Of a DNA stretch of 19,086 nucleotides, positions 7,543 to 15,461 are shown one piece after another. A program made the translations under genes and the position numbers. Numbering within the stretch: the first letter of the stretch is position 1; every line of letters starts with the position of its first letter. This DNA is from Caryophanales bacterium UBA6380. GTDB lineage: Bacteria > Bacillota_I > Bacilli_A > RFN20 > CAG-826. The stretch lies in the NCBI GenBank assembly GCA_002438785.1, contig DJQS01000005.1:1-19086 (forward strand). Reading direction: 5' to 3'. A model generated the notes under the pieces. The model searched no databases. It was not told the DNA's origin and saw only the letters and a list, made by a program, of their open reading frames with translations.

Positions 7543-10299
7543 TTATTTCTTTAATTTTTTATTAACGAATTTAATTAAAACTATAATTTCATGGAAGAAT
7601 AATGGAATTAATGATAAGCCAATCATAATGACCCATTCAATTAAATTTAAATTATATTCACCACTAGCTACACTAAATATATTTTGTACACCTGGAACTT
7701 CAATTACAAATAGTTGTAAAGCAAGACCAAATAAGAAAGCAAATAGCATCATCCAATTTTTATTTTTAAAAACATGAATAAATGAACGATTAACATTACT
7801 AATACCAATCATATGGAACAATTCGCTTAAACTCAAAGCAGTAAATGCCATAGTTTGTGCTTGATGACATATACCTTCATTTGAGACATAGAGATTATTT
7901 ATAGCATTAAGCGAATAACAACCATTCATCCATGCTGGAACAAAATAAGCTAATAAAACACTAATTGTTAGGATTGCTCCATAAAGCAATGTATTTTTCA
8001 TTCCACCGTTTGAAAATAAGCCATCCTTAGGATTACGTGGTTTCTCATTCATCAAATTAGGATCCTTTGGATCCATACCTAAAGCGATTGCAGGAAGACT
8101 ATCAGTAACTAAATTAACCCATAATAAATGAATTGCAATTAAAGGAGATGGAAGTCCAAGACAAATTATAAAAAACATTACAAAAACTTCAGCAATATTA
8201 CTACTTAATAAGAAAATGACAGTTTTTTTAATGTTAGCATAGATACCTCTACCTTCTTCGACGGCTTTTTCAATAGAAGCAAAATTATCATCAGTTAAAA
8301 CCATATCAGCAGCACTTTTAGCAACATCAGTACCAGTGATGCCCATCGCTATACCAATATCAGCAGCTTTTAAACTTGGAGCATCATTAACGCCATCGCC
8401 AGTCATTGCACAAATATTACCATTTGCTTGAAATGCTTTAACAATTTGAACTTTATTTTCTGGTGAAACACGAGCAAAAACACGAGCATTTTTGCAAACT
8501 TCTTGAAGTTCATTTTGACTTAATTTATCAATATCTTGCCCCATAATACATTGATCAATAGAAGTAGCAATGCCTAATTCTTTTGCAATTGCAAAAGCAG
8601 TATCTTTATGATCACCTGTAATCATTACAGTTGTGATACCAGCGTTTTTAAATTTAGCTACTGCAGGTTTAGCTTCAGGACGAGCTGGATCTATCATAGC
8701 AACTAATCCTACAAAAACTAGATTTAATTCATTAATTTTCTTATTTTCCTTATTATATGATAAGGCTAACACCCTAAGAGCTTTATCGCTAAAATATTTA
8801 TTTGCTTTATAAATATTATCAATATCTTCCTGAGTAATATCTTTTTCTACACCATTAATTAAAATTTTAGTAGTGTATTTTAAAATACTATCTAAAGCAC
8901 CTTTAGTAAACGTGATAGTTTCTTTATCATTAATCCTATGTTTAGTAGACATCATTTTTCTAACACTATCAAATGGCAATTCATCAATACGAGGAGATTC
9001 GTTTTCTATATCTTTTTTATGCATTTCAAATTGATTAGCAAAAGCAACTAAAGCAATTTCTGTAGGGTCACCAAATAAACCCTCATCAACTGTTGCATTG
9101 CTACATAATGACATGCCCCTAGCTAACAATCTTAAATTATTATTTTTACTATCTTTATTAAAATCTTTATCAATAAAATAATGATTATCTGTGAAAGCTT
9201 CTAATACTGTCATTTTATTTTGCGTTAAAGTACCTGTTTTATCGCTACATACAACGCTAACAGCCCCTAATGTTTCAACGCTAGGTAATTTTCTAACAAC
9301 TGTATTAGCCTTGACCATTCTTTGAACACCAATTGATAAAACTATTGTTACAACAGCAGCAAGTCCTTCAGGAATAGCAGCTACAGCTAAAGCAATAGCT
9401 GTTAAAATAGAATCAATCCATTGCTCGATATCACTTTGACTACCGTGGACAAATATCCAAATTATATCAACAATTAAAACAGCTACAATAATGACTAAAG
9501 TTAGAAGTCCTAATAATTTTGCAAGTTTGTCTAAAGCTTTTTGTAAAGGTGTTTCAGAATCTTCTTCGTTATCAATAGCTTTTGCTATTTTTCCAATTTC
9601 GGTATTCATTCCTGTTGAAACAACAATACCCATGCCTCTACCATAAGTAACAGGTGTTGACATATAAGCAAGATTTAATCTATCGCCAATTGGAACAACA
9701 TTTGAAAAAGTAATTGAACTATCTTTCTCAACAGGTACACTTTCACCAGTTAGACTTGACTCATTTGCTTTTAAATTAATTGCTTCAACTAGTCTTAAAT
9801 CAGCGCCAATTGTGTCTCCTTCTTCAAGAATTACAACATCGCCTGGAACCAAATCTTGTGATTTAATTTTAAATCTTTTGCCATCTCTAAGAACTGTAGT
9901 TTCGGGAGAACTTAGATTTTTTAATGCGTCAAGAGAAGTTTGTGCCTTTACTTCTTGAACAGTTCCAATAATAGAATTCATTATAATAACAGCTAAAATA
10001 ATAACAACATCTGGCCAATCACCAGTATTTAAGAAATCAAATCCACTTTTTATCGACTCATATGTTGAGACAACAATAGTAACAACAATTGCAGCAAATA
10101 AAACAAATATCATTGGATTATTCATTTGCTCAAAAAATATTCTTATCCATGATTTCTTTTTCTTTTCTTGAAGCTTATTTGGGCCATATTTAGTTAAGCG
10201 TTCTTTTGCTTCAAGACTTGTTAAACCAGTTTTAATATTAGTACTAAAATTTTCTTCAACTTGTTTAACAGTTAATGTTTCATAATTTTTATTTTCCAT
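7543..10299 (-). CDS. P-type Ca2+/Mn2+-transporting ATPase (type II)
   Basis: 918 aa. An ATP-driven cation efflux pump in the membrane. Seen in order: N-terminal cytoplasmic region, actuator motif TGES at 184-187, TM4 AIPEGL with E311, phosphorylation site DKTGTLTQ with D353, nucleotide-binding region with FTKGALD, hinge TGDGVNDAP, TM5 SSNIAEV, TM6 NLVTDSLPAIALG and TM8 LSLSELF. Glu/Asn/Asp residues in TM4, TM5, TM6 and TM8 match both SERCA-type cation sites. The ATG at 10299 follows AAGGGAG; an upstream in-frame TTG would run into the riboswitch. The yybP-ykoY element just before it is known to control Mn2+/Ca2+ P-type ATPases in lactococci and streptococci, so export of Mn2+ and/or Ca2+ is the likely role. 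The exact ion cannot be set from sequence. Confidence 0.93.
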   Translation of the reverse strand: MENKNYETLTVKQVEENFSTNIKTGLTSLEAKERLTKYGPNKLQEKKKKSWIRIFFEQMNNPMIFVLFAAIVVTIVVSTYESIKSGFDFLNTGDWPDVVIILAVIIMNSIIGTVQEVKAQTSLDALKNLSSPETTVLRDGKRFKIKSQDLVPGDVVILEEGDTIGADLRLVEAINLKANESSLTGESVPVEKDSSITFSNVVPIGDRLNLAYMSTPVTYGRGMGIVVSTGMNTEIGKIAKAIDNEEDSETPLQKALDKLAKLLGLLTLVIIVAVLIVDIIWIFVHGSQSDIEQWIDSILTAIALAVAAIPEGLAAVVTIVLSIGVQRMVKANTVVRKLPSVETLGAVSVVCSDKTGTLTQNKMTVLEAFTDNHYFIDKDFNKDSKNNNLRLLARGMSLCSNATVDEGLFGDPTEIALVAFANQFEMHKKDIENESPRIDELPFDSVRKMMSTKHRINDKETITFTKGALDSILKYTTKILINGVEKDITQEDIDNIYKANKYFSDKALRVLALSYNKENKKINELNLVFVGLVAMIDPARPEAKPAVAKFKNAGITTVMITGDHKDTAFAIAKELGIATSIDQCIMGQDIDKLSQNELQEVCKNARVFARVSPENKVQIVKAFQANGNICAMTGDGVNDAPSLKAADIGIAMGITGTDVAKSAADMVLTDDNFASIEKAVEEGRGIYANIKKTVIFLLSSNIAEVFVMFFIICLGLPSPLIAIHLLWVNLVTDSLPAIALGMDPKDPNLMNEKPRNPKDGLFSNGGMKNTLLYGAILTISVLLAYFVPAWMNGCYSLNAINNLYVSNEGICHQAQTMAFTALSLSELFHMIGISNVNRSFIHVFKNKNWMMLFAFLFGLALQLFVIEVPGVQNIFSVASGEYNLNLIEWVIMIGLSLIPLFFHEIIVLIKFVNKKLKK

Positions 10300-10303
10300 A
10301 AAA

Positions 10304-10310
10304 AACTCCC
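10304..10310 (-). promoter_or_regulatory. Shine-Dalgarno site of the ATPase, adjoining the riboswitch
   Basis: AAGGGAG lies just past the 3' arm of riboswitch stem P1 and 4 nt before the ATG at 10299. Its GAGTT end could pair with AACTC inside the riboswitch (10355-10359), a possible route to translational control. That pairing is only 5 bp and is speculative. Confidence 0.6.
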
Positions 10311-10312
10311 TT

Positions 10313-10391
10313 TTATGGTCTTGCAAGAATTAACTGTACGATACCTGGTTTCCCGAGTTGTAGATATTCATACTTAGGCTACTCCCCATAA
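10313..10391 (-). promoter_or_regulatory. yybP-ykoY (manganese) riboswitch
   Basis: On the minus strand the leader opens with TTATGG, continues with the family's conserved GGGGAGTAG, and ends with GCAAGACC running into CCATAA. The end segments pair as stem P1 (10386-10391 with 10313-10318). Between them a long irregular hairpin can form (GUAUG and AUAUC pairing with GGUAU and CGUAC) capped by a GAAA loop. These two conserved internal loops are what bind Mn2+ in the characterised Lactococcus lactis element upstream of a P-type ATPase, and the gene order here is the same. In this family metal binding raises expression. No terminator is visible, so control may be at translation. Confidence 0.82.
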
Positions 10392-10398
10392 CGAGATT

Positions 10399-10427
10399 AT
10401 TTTATTTATAAAATAATTAAATTTCAA
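10399..10427 (-). promoter_or_regulatory. Promoter for the riboswitch-ATPase transcript
   Basis: On the minus strand, TTGAAA (10422-10427), a 17-bp spacer and TAAAAT (10399-10404) lie directly before the riboswitch, giving a start site near 10392 at the base of P1. No intrinsic terminator separates it from the upstream CLC gene, so read-through is also possible. Confidence 0.7.
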
Positions 10428-10437
10428 TAAAAATAAA

Positions 10438-11721
10438 TTATTTTCTATATTTTAATGTCAAATTCATTTGTTCTTCATATAGACAATCAAGTTTTGTAAA
10501 TTTTGATAAGTAAATTGCAATAAAAACAATAATTATAGGTAATAAAGAATATTTCAAAGACAAAATTAGGTTATAATTAGAACTTCTTAAAATTGTAGTA
10601 AATATTAAAGAAGAAGAAGTTAAAGGTGTTTTAGTTATTATCCCGAATAACATGATAGCTGATATTAATGAATAATATTGAAAATATGCTATTGGTAATG
10701 AAAGAGTATTTTTTGAAATTAAACAAATTATTTGGCCGATTAAATATCCAATACTCATAATTGGTACTACTAAGCCACCGGTAACGCTTCCTGTTCCGGA
10801 TATAATTGTCAATAAAAATCTTAATATTAATATAAAAATAATAAATGATAAATTAAAATTTATTACGTTTTCTTTCATTAATAATCCACCACTTCCTAGA
10901 TACATATAAAAATAAATATTTAGTATAAAAATAATTATTAGTAATGGAAATGATCTAAATTTAATTAAGATATTTTTATTATTTTTTATTAAAAATTCTT
11001 TAAGTGTTATTAAAATTTTTACAAATAAATATCCTATAACGAGATCAAATATCATTATCAAAATGAGGATATAAGAAGTTTTAAAATCAATTTCTACAAA
11101 GTTATTTAATGATAGTAAAAAGTGTTTATTTATTAAAATTTCAATGCAAAAAGCGCTTAAAATAATTAAAATTCCTTTTATCAAATTTATAAATTTGAAC
11201 GAATGAAACATCTCTTCAAATGCATAAACTAATCCACTTAAAGGAGATAAGAATGCACATCCAAAACCAATTCCTGATGCTAAAGGAATTAGATCATCAT
11301 CTTTATTTTTTGTAATGTCGCAAACTAATTTTGAGAGTTTTCCAGCGATGACCACACTAGGTCCTTCACTTCCTAATGGTAGTCCAATAAATGAAGAAAT
11401 ATAAGAATTTATTATCATTCCAAAAACATCAAATTTATAATTAATTTTGCAATATTTTCTTATTCCTAATTCAAGAGAAGGAATGCCACTACCGTCAATT
11501 TGAGGACATAATTTAATTATAAAATAATTTGCTATAGAAAAAATAAATAAACAAATAATAAGTATAATAAAATTTATCAATGTTTTATTAGAATATAAAT
11601 ATAAAGATAAATTAGTAACATACTTCATTATAAATTGGTATGCACCAATAATTAAACCAATAACGAGTCCGACAAGTATACTAATTAAAAAAGGTTTTAC
11701 TAATAAAAAAATTTTTTTCAC
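10438..11721 (-). CDS. CLC-family chloride/proton antiporter
   Basis: 427 aa polytopic membrane protein with about 10-12 hydrophobic helices. CLC signatures are visible: GSGIP (77-81, anion selectivity), GSEGPSV with gating glutamate E119 (the usual motif is GREGP; the Arg is Ser here), the internal proton-path EE pair at 169-170 in YAFEEMF, and GGLVVP in place of GxFxP. The internal glutamate argues for a Cl-/H+ exchanger rather than a channel, and the motifs do not look like those of fluoride CLCs. There are no C-terminal CBS domains. The start is GTG, without a Shine-Dalgarno sequence, 6 nt after a TATTAT -10 box preceded by TGC (extended -10). Probable roles are acid resistance or ion balance. 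Confidence 0.92.
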   Translation of the reverse strand: MKKIFLLVKPFLISILVGLVIGLIIGAYQFIMKYVTNLSLYLYSNKTLINFIILIICLFIFSIANYFIIKLCPQIDGSGIPSLELGIRKYCKINYKFDVFGMIINSYISSFIGLPLGSEGPSVVIAGKLSKLVCDITKNKDDDLIPLASGIGFGCAFLSPLSGLVYAFEEMFHSFKFINLIKGILIILSAFCIEILINKHFLLSLNNFVEIDFKTSYILILIMIFDLVIGYLFVKILITLKEFLIKNNKNILIKFRSFPLLIIIFILNIYFYMYLGSGGLLMKENVINFNLSFIIFILILRFLLTIISGTGSVTGGLVVPIMSIGYLIGQIICLISKNTLSLPIAYFQYYSLISAIMLFGIITKTPLTSSSLIFTTILRSSNYNLILSLKYSLLPIIIVFIAIYLSKFTKLDCLYEEQMNLTLKYRK

Positions 11722-11727
11722 TTTTAT

Positions 11728-11736
11728 ATAATAGCA
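11728..11736 (-). promoter_or_regulatory. Extended -10 promoter giving a probably leaderless CLC mRNA
   Basis: Minus strand TGC-TATTAT (hexamer 11728-11733) stands 6 nt before the GTG start at 11721. The normal distance from -10 to start site would put the first mRNA base at or next to the GTG. There is no convincing -35, as is usual for extended -10 promoters. Confidence 0.5.
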
Positions 11737-11793
11737 CTTTAACTAGATTTAATTATACTTTTTAATTATTATATATAAGTGCTGAGGTATGTT

Positions 11794-12585
11794 ATGAAAA
11801 CTAAAAATTGTTTATTTATACTATCGATATCATTATTTATTGTTAGTTGTGGTGAGAAAAATAGTAATGAAAATAAATATGGTGAAGTTACTAGTGAGGA
11901 ATTTAAAGACTATGCTAAACATTTTACAACCCCAAAAGATTCAAAAAAATATGATATTGAAGGCAAATTAACAAATGGTGAAATGTCTTTTGATAGTATG
12001 CCTAATATAACTAATAAGTTCCATGCTGAGTTTGATTCAAATCTAGACACTTCAATTACTAAAGATTATAAACTAGATGGTAATTTGAAATTTACTACTG
12101 AAAGTAATTCAGATTATACAATAGATTATTATTTTAAATTAAACAATTCACAAAATGATAATTATTCATTGTCAGTTGTTCCATCTGAAGGAAAAGAAAA
12201 TAGTTATGAAATAGATAAACAAACTTTTGAAAACAATGTGTCTAAAATCTTAGAATCGATTAATTATGGTTATATTACTTTAACTGATTCTGAAAAATTA
12301 ATCGATGATCAAAATGCGACAAATCTTAAATTTTATATTTTTGATGAAAACTTAATGGGAATCAAATTTAATTATAATTATAGTGATTTAACAAGTGATG
12401 AAAATAAAAAATTAGAATTAAATTTAACAGATTGTACATTAATTTGTAATTATGAAGGTAAAATTAAATCAATTAATTCTAAAATTATTGTTAAAAATTT
12501 AAACCTTTCTAGTGATACATATCTAAATAGGAGTACGAGTACTTATATAAATGCAACTTTTAATTTAGATTTAAAAATTGTGTAA
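11794..12585 (+). CDS. Putative lipoprotein of unknown function
   Basis: 263 aa. A typical signal (MKTKNCLFILSISLF) ends in a lipobox IVSC with lipidated C19, so the protein should be anchored outside the cytoplasmic membrane. The mature part is rich in Asn, Asp, Ser, Thr and Lys and alternates short beta-like segments (for example KLDGNLKFTTESN and DYYFKLNN). That pattern resembles the beta-barrel or half-barrel folds of LolA/LppX-like lipoproteins, but I recognise no motif. The ATG at 11794 has GAGGT 5 nt before it; an upstream in-frame GTG at 11779 would overlap the Shine-Dalgarno and spoil the signal peptide. The gene diverges from the CLC gene and lies 54 nt before mntP, possibly in one transcript. 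Confidence 0.75.
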   Translation: MKTKNCLFILSISLFIVSCGEKNSNENKYGEVTSEEFKDYAKHFTTPKDSKKYDIEGKLTNGEMSFDSMPNITNKFHAEFDSNLDTSITKDYKLDGNLKFTTESNSDYTIDYYFKLNNSQNDNYSLSVVPSEGKENSYEIDKQTFENNVSKILESINYGYITLTDSEKLIDDQNATNLKFYIFDENLMGIKFNYNYSDLTSDENKKLELNLTDCTLICNYEGKIKSINSKIIVKNLNLSSDTYLNRSTSTYINATFNLDLKIV

Positions 12586-12639
12586 AAAAGTTTATTTAAT
12601 ATATTTTAATTTTAATTAAATATTGTTTTTGGAGAAAAC

Positions 12640-13215
12640 ATGGATTGGTTAAATATTATTTTAGTTTCATTATCAATGAGTGTCGATGCATCAATAGTAA
12701 ATATAACAAATGGAATTAAAGAAAAAAATATTCCTATAATAAAATTATGTTTTATAGCATTTATATTTGGTCTATTTCAGTTTTTGATGCCTTTATTATC
12801 TTATCTTATAGGTTATAGTTTTAAAAATTATTTTGAAACTTATATTCCATGGATTTCATTTATTTTACTTTCTATATTAGCAATTAAATCTTTTATTGAA
12901 TGGCTTAAGGATCAAAAAGATTCTTTAGAAATAAAAGCTGATAATAAAAATAAACTTTCCTTTTTTAATATATTTTTACAGGCTATTGCCACAAGTATTG
13001 ATGCACTTTGCATTGGATTTGTTTATATTGATTATTCTTTAATTAACGCTTTAATTGTATTTTCGTGCATTGGAGTAATTACATTTATAATTAGTAGTCT
13101 AACAGGAATTTTTGGGAAGAGTATCGGAAAATATATAGAGAAATGGGCAGGATTAGTGGCTTCTATTGTATTTTTAACAGTTGGAATAAAAATTTTATTA
13201 GAAGGAATCATGTAA
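12640..13215 (+). CDS. mntP: Manganese efflux pump MntP
   Basis: 191 aa, six predicted TM helices, the usual size for MntP (formerly DUF204). The two repeat halves carry the conserved Asp motifs: LSMSVDASIV (D16) in TM1 and AIATSIDALCIGF (D121) in TM4, matching the D16 and D118 positions required in the E. coli protein. A charged loop (about 90-106) separates the halves. The family exports Mn2+ from the cytoplasm. TGGAGAA lies at a good distance before the ATG. I see no yybP-ykoY element upstream, unlike many mntP genes, although the Mn2+ riboswitch-controlled ATPase lies 2.3 kb away. Confidence 0.92.
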   Translation: MDWLNIILVSLSMSVDASIVNITNGIKEKNIPIIKLCFIAFIFGLFQFLMPLLSYLIGYSFKNYFETYIPWISFILLSILAIKSFIEWLKDQKDSLEIKADNKNKLSFFNIFLQAIATSIDALCIGFVYIDYSLINALIVFSCIGVITFIISSLTGIFGKSIGKYIEKWAGLVASIVFLTVGIKILLEGIM

Positions 13216-13251
13216 AATTAATTTCTGTTTTAATTTTCTTATTTTTAATAA

Positions 13252-13257
13252 TATAAT
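13252..13257 (+). promoter_or_regulatory. -10 box of a probably leaderless transcript (RNR-like stub gene)
   Basis: A perfect TATAAT ends 6 nt before the ATG at 13264. There is no Shine-Dalgarno sequence between them and no good -35. The expected start site coincides with the ATG. Confidence 0.45.
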
Positions 13258-13263
13258 AAGTTT

Positions 13264-14184
13264 ATGACTAAACAAATTGTTAAAAGAGATGGTCGCATTG
13301 AAAATTTCGATCAATCTAAAATTTATAGGGCAATAAAGAAAGCTTTTATTTCCACAAGAAATTCTTTCGATGATACACTGATTAAAAATTTAGTTAATAA
13401 AATTAATGATGGTATTGTAGAAGAAACAATTAGTGTTGAAGAAATTCAAGATTTAGTAGAAAAGTTTTTAATGGAAAATAATTATTTTGATGTAGCAAGA
13501 AATTACATTTTATATCGTGAAAATAGAAATAAAATTAGGCAATATCGATATGAAATTGCAAAGTTAGTACCATCTTATAATATTTATTCAATTTTAAAAG
13601 AATTTCAAAAAGATAATACTGATTTAAAATATTCTTTAGAAAATTTATTAATTAAATATAATAATTTTGATTTTTTTGATTTAGATGAAAAAGGAAAACT
13701 TTTATCATTAGTAAGATCTTGTGACGAACTTTGTAATGGTGATGCTTTAGAGTGGTCGTATCTTGGATATAGATTGTTTTCTTTAATTCTAAATGATATT
13801 TTAAAAGAAAATTATAAAAAATTTGACTGTAATTCGTTTAAGAAAAGATTAAATATTTATATTAATAAGTTTTTATTTTCTAGGGATCTATTAAGCTATT
13901 ATGATGAAAAAGAAATAGATTTAATTGAAAAGTCAATTAATAAGAGTAGAGATAGATATATTAATTTATCAAAATTTAGAAATTTATTTGATAATTATTT
14001 AGTAAAGATGAATGGAAATCTTATAATGTCCCCACAAGAATTATTTATTTTTTTAGCAATGCAAATTGAAAAGAAAGCATCAAATAATAAATTAGAAAAT
14101 ATAAATAAAACTTATGAAGCTATTTCTAAAGGAGAAATTACTTTAGATAATAATTTTTTATTATCACTTAATAAAAGAAACTAA
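13264..14184 (+). CDS. ATP-cone plus N-terminal domain of ribonucleotide reductase large subunit, without catalytic core
   Basis: 306 aa. Residues 3-92 are a clear ATP-cone nucleotide-sensing domain (IVKRDGRIENFDQSKIYRAIKKAF; ending DVARNYILYRENR). Residues about 160-295 resemble the helical N-terminal region of class I RNR alpha chains: a yRLf helix (170-180), LLSYYDEKEIDLIEKSI, then SRDRYINLSKFRNLFDNYL, MSPQELFIFLAMQIE and TYEAISKGEIT. In NrdA/NrdE the next residues are the TPTLFNAGT segment and the ten-stranded catalytic barrel; here the frame stops at TAA instead, and downstream DNA belongs to the convergent PAP2 gene. The frame has no internal damage, so it may be a retained regulatory stub or a gene cut at a domain boundary. 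It may bind dATP/ATP, but cannot reduce nucleotides. Confidence 0.8.
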   Translation: MTKQIVKRDGRIENFDQSKIYRAIKKAFISTRNSFDDTLIKNLVNKINDGIVEETISVEEIQDLVEKFLMENNYFDVARNYILYRENRNKIRQYRYEIAKLVPSYNIYSILKEFQKDNTDLKYSLENLLIKYNNFDFFDLDEKGKLLSLVRSCDELCNGDALEWSYLGYRLFSLILNDILKENYKKFDCNSFKKRLNIYINKFLFSRDLLSYYDEKEIDLIEKSINKSRDRYINLSKFRNLFDNYLVKMNGNLIMSPQELFIFLAMQIEKKASNNKLENINKTYEAISKGEITLDNNFLLSLNKRN

Positions 14185-14838
14185 TTATTTATTTTTTTCT
14201 TTTAATAATTTTACTTTTATTTTATTAAATAATGTTGGACTATATTCGATGATATAAAAACTGCTTATGCCAATTATAAATCCAATTATAGCTCCAGCAA
14301 TGACATCACTAAAATAGTGATGTGATAATAAAACCCTGCTAAAACCCATTAAAATTCCAAATATTCCAAAAAAGATAACATATGGAAGGTAGAAAGTTCG
14401 CTCCTCTTTTCTTTTTATATAAAAGAAAAGTAAAGCACTAAAAGTGGCAAAAAATTGAAAAGTATGTCCACTTGGAAAGCTCGGAGAATCTGGTTTTAGA
14501 CCATAGACAGTATTATTATTATTTACAATAGAAACTAAATTATTTATAAGATTTGGATCTTCAAAAGGACGGGCTCTATCAAAAATGTTTTTGAATATTA
14601 AGTCATTAAAAATTAATGTGAATAAGACTGATAAAAGACAGACAAGGCCAATTTTTCTAGTTTTTTTAAGTAAAATTAATAAAACACCACTTATTAATAA
14701 GAAAATCCCAAGATTACCTAAAGCACTGAAAACAACTATAGCCTCTTTAAATTTTGAAGGTAAAATGTCAAAAAATTTAGAGAAAGCAATAGCAATAGAA
14801 TTGTCAAAATTATTGGACCATACAGAATTTAAGATCAT
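14185..14838 (-). CDS. PAP2-family membrane phosphatase
   Basis: 217 aa with about six TM helices. The full lipid/acid phosphatase signature is present: K83-x6-RP (90-91), PSGH at 122-125, and SR (167-168)-x5-H174-x3-D178. Such enzymes dephosphorylate lipid pyro- or monophosphates (undecaprenyl pyrophosphate, phosphatidylglycerol phosphate or phosphatidic acid) at the outer membrane face; the substrate is not readable from sequence. GAAGGAG (14850-14856) lies inside the end of the Nudix gene, so the two genes are likely co-transcribed and translationally linked. Its stop codon abuts that of the convergent RNR-like stub. Confidence 0.92.
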   Translation of the reverse strand: MILNSVWSNNFDNSIAIAFSKFFDILPSKFKEAIVVFSALGNLGIFLLISGVLLILLKKTRKIGLVCLLSVLFTLIFNDLIFKNIFDRARPFEDPNLINNLVSIVNNNNTVYGLKPDSPSFPSGHTFQFFATFSALLFFYIKRKEERTFYLPYVIFFGIFGILMGFSRVLLSHHYFSDVIAGAIIGFIIGISSFYIIEYSPTLFNKIKVKLLKEKNK

Positions 14839-14840
14839 AA

Positions 14841-15260
14841 TTAATTTAACTCCTTCAAATATTTTTTAGCTAAAAGCAAGGTTTCTTTATCAGTATTATA
14901 AGTTAATAAATTATAAGCCTCTATAAATGGTAAAAATTCAATCTTTTTAACTTCATTATCATGGTTGTCGACTGCTTCGTTATTTGAAATTACTCTTGCG
15001 ATAAAAAAATGAACATCCTTAATGACGTTTTCATAAGGAGAATAAGTAATAATATGCTCAAAATTTGTATCTATTATGACATCTAAAGAAGTCTCTTCTT
15101 TAATTTCTCGATAGGCACATTCTAATAGCGTTTCATTATTTTCAACATGTCCTTTACATAATGAAATATGACCCAAAGACATATATTCAATTAAAAAATA
15201 ATATTCATTATTGAATATTTTATAAATAACTGCTCCAGAACTAATTTCTTTTTTAATCAT
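14841..15260 (-). CDS. Nudix hydrolase, probable Ap4A (diadenosine tetraphosphate) hydrolase
   Basis: 139 aa. The Nudix box is complete: G37 in KGHVENNET, E43, and REIKEETSL at 51-59, with Ser at 58 where Gly is usual. The KGHVE start of the box and the N-terminal SSGAVIYKI strand match the asymmetrical Ap4A hydrolase subgroup (NUDT2-like), which splits Ap4A to ATP and AMP; specificity is inferred. I use the ATG at 15260. Longer in-frame starts would translate the tRNA-Ser gene and are rejected. The ATG lies only 14 nt after the encoded CCA end of that tRNA, with no strong Shine-Dalgarno or promoter in between, so the message is probably released by tRNA 3' processing. Confidence 0.87.
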   Translation of the reverse strand: MIKKEISSGAVIYKIFNNEYYFLIEYMSLGHISLCKGHVENNETLLECAYREIKEETSLDVIIDTNFEHIITYSPYENVIKDVHFFIARVISNNEAVDNHDNEVKKIEFLPFIEAYNLLTYNTDKETLLLAKKYLKELN

Positions 15261-15274
15261 TGTAACTTTAAATT

Positions 15275-15363
15275 TGGCGGAGAAAGAGGGATTTGAACCC
15301 TCGCAGGCTTTCACCTCTAATGGTTTTCGAGACCATCCCCTTCGACCACTTGGGTATTTCTCC
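15275..15363 (-). tRNA. tRNA-Ser (anticodon CGA)
   Basis: A class II tRNA with a long variable arm. Acceptor GGAGAAA pairs with TTTCTCC, discriminator G, and the CCA end is encoded (15275-15277). The anticodon stem ATGGT/ACCAT closes the loop CTCGAAA, giving anticodon CGA for UCG. The T arm contains GGTTCAAATCC. Confidence 0.95.
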
Positions 15364-15383
15364 ATACGTACTATTTTAAACAA

Positions 15384-15389
15384 ATTATA
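15384..15389 (-). promoter_or_regulatory. Possible -10 box of the tRNA-Ser(CGA)-Nudix-PAP2 transcript
   Basis: TATAAT on the minus strand lies 20 nt before the tRNA 5' end. No good -35 is correctly spaced. The 105-nt gap between the tRNA and the plus-strand GGDEF-EAL gene must hold both divergent promoters. Confidence 0.35.
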
Positions 15390-15455
15390 GGATTAATGAT
15401 ATAAAAAAATAAGTAAATTCAAGAATTAAAACTATAAAAGAATATACTTTTAGTA

Positions 15456-15461
15456 TATACT
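15456..15461 (+). promoter_or_regulatory. Possible -10 box directly before the GGDEF-EAL-like gene
   Basis: TATACT ends 7 nt before the ATG at 15469, and no Shine-Dalgarno is present, so the mRNA may be leaderless. The decamer TATACTTTTA occurs twice here (15443-15452 and 15456-15465, 13-bp period), which may mean two overlapping -10 elements. Confidence 0.35.

Noticed and set aside
10438..11721. CLC protein as a fluoride exporter (CLC-F)
   Set aside because: It keeps the gating glutamate in GSEGP and the internal EE pair typical of Cl-/H+ exchangers.
15261..15383. N-terminal extension of the Nudix protein by 41 residues (KYPSGRRGWSRKPLEVKACEG...)
   Set aside because: This is translation through the tRNA-Ser(CGA) gene, a common false extension. 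The Nudix fold begins at the ATG at 15260.
15409..15430. Internal copy of the terminal repeat (sequence with GTAAATTC and AAGAATT)
   Set aside because: Only short AT-rich pieces match and their order differs from the 20-mer at the ends.
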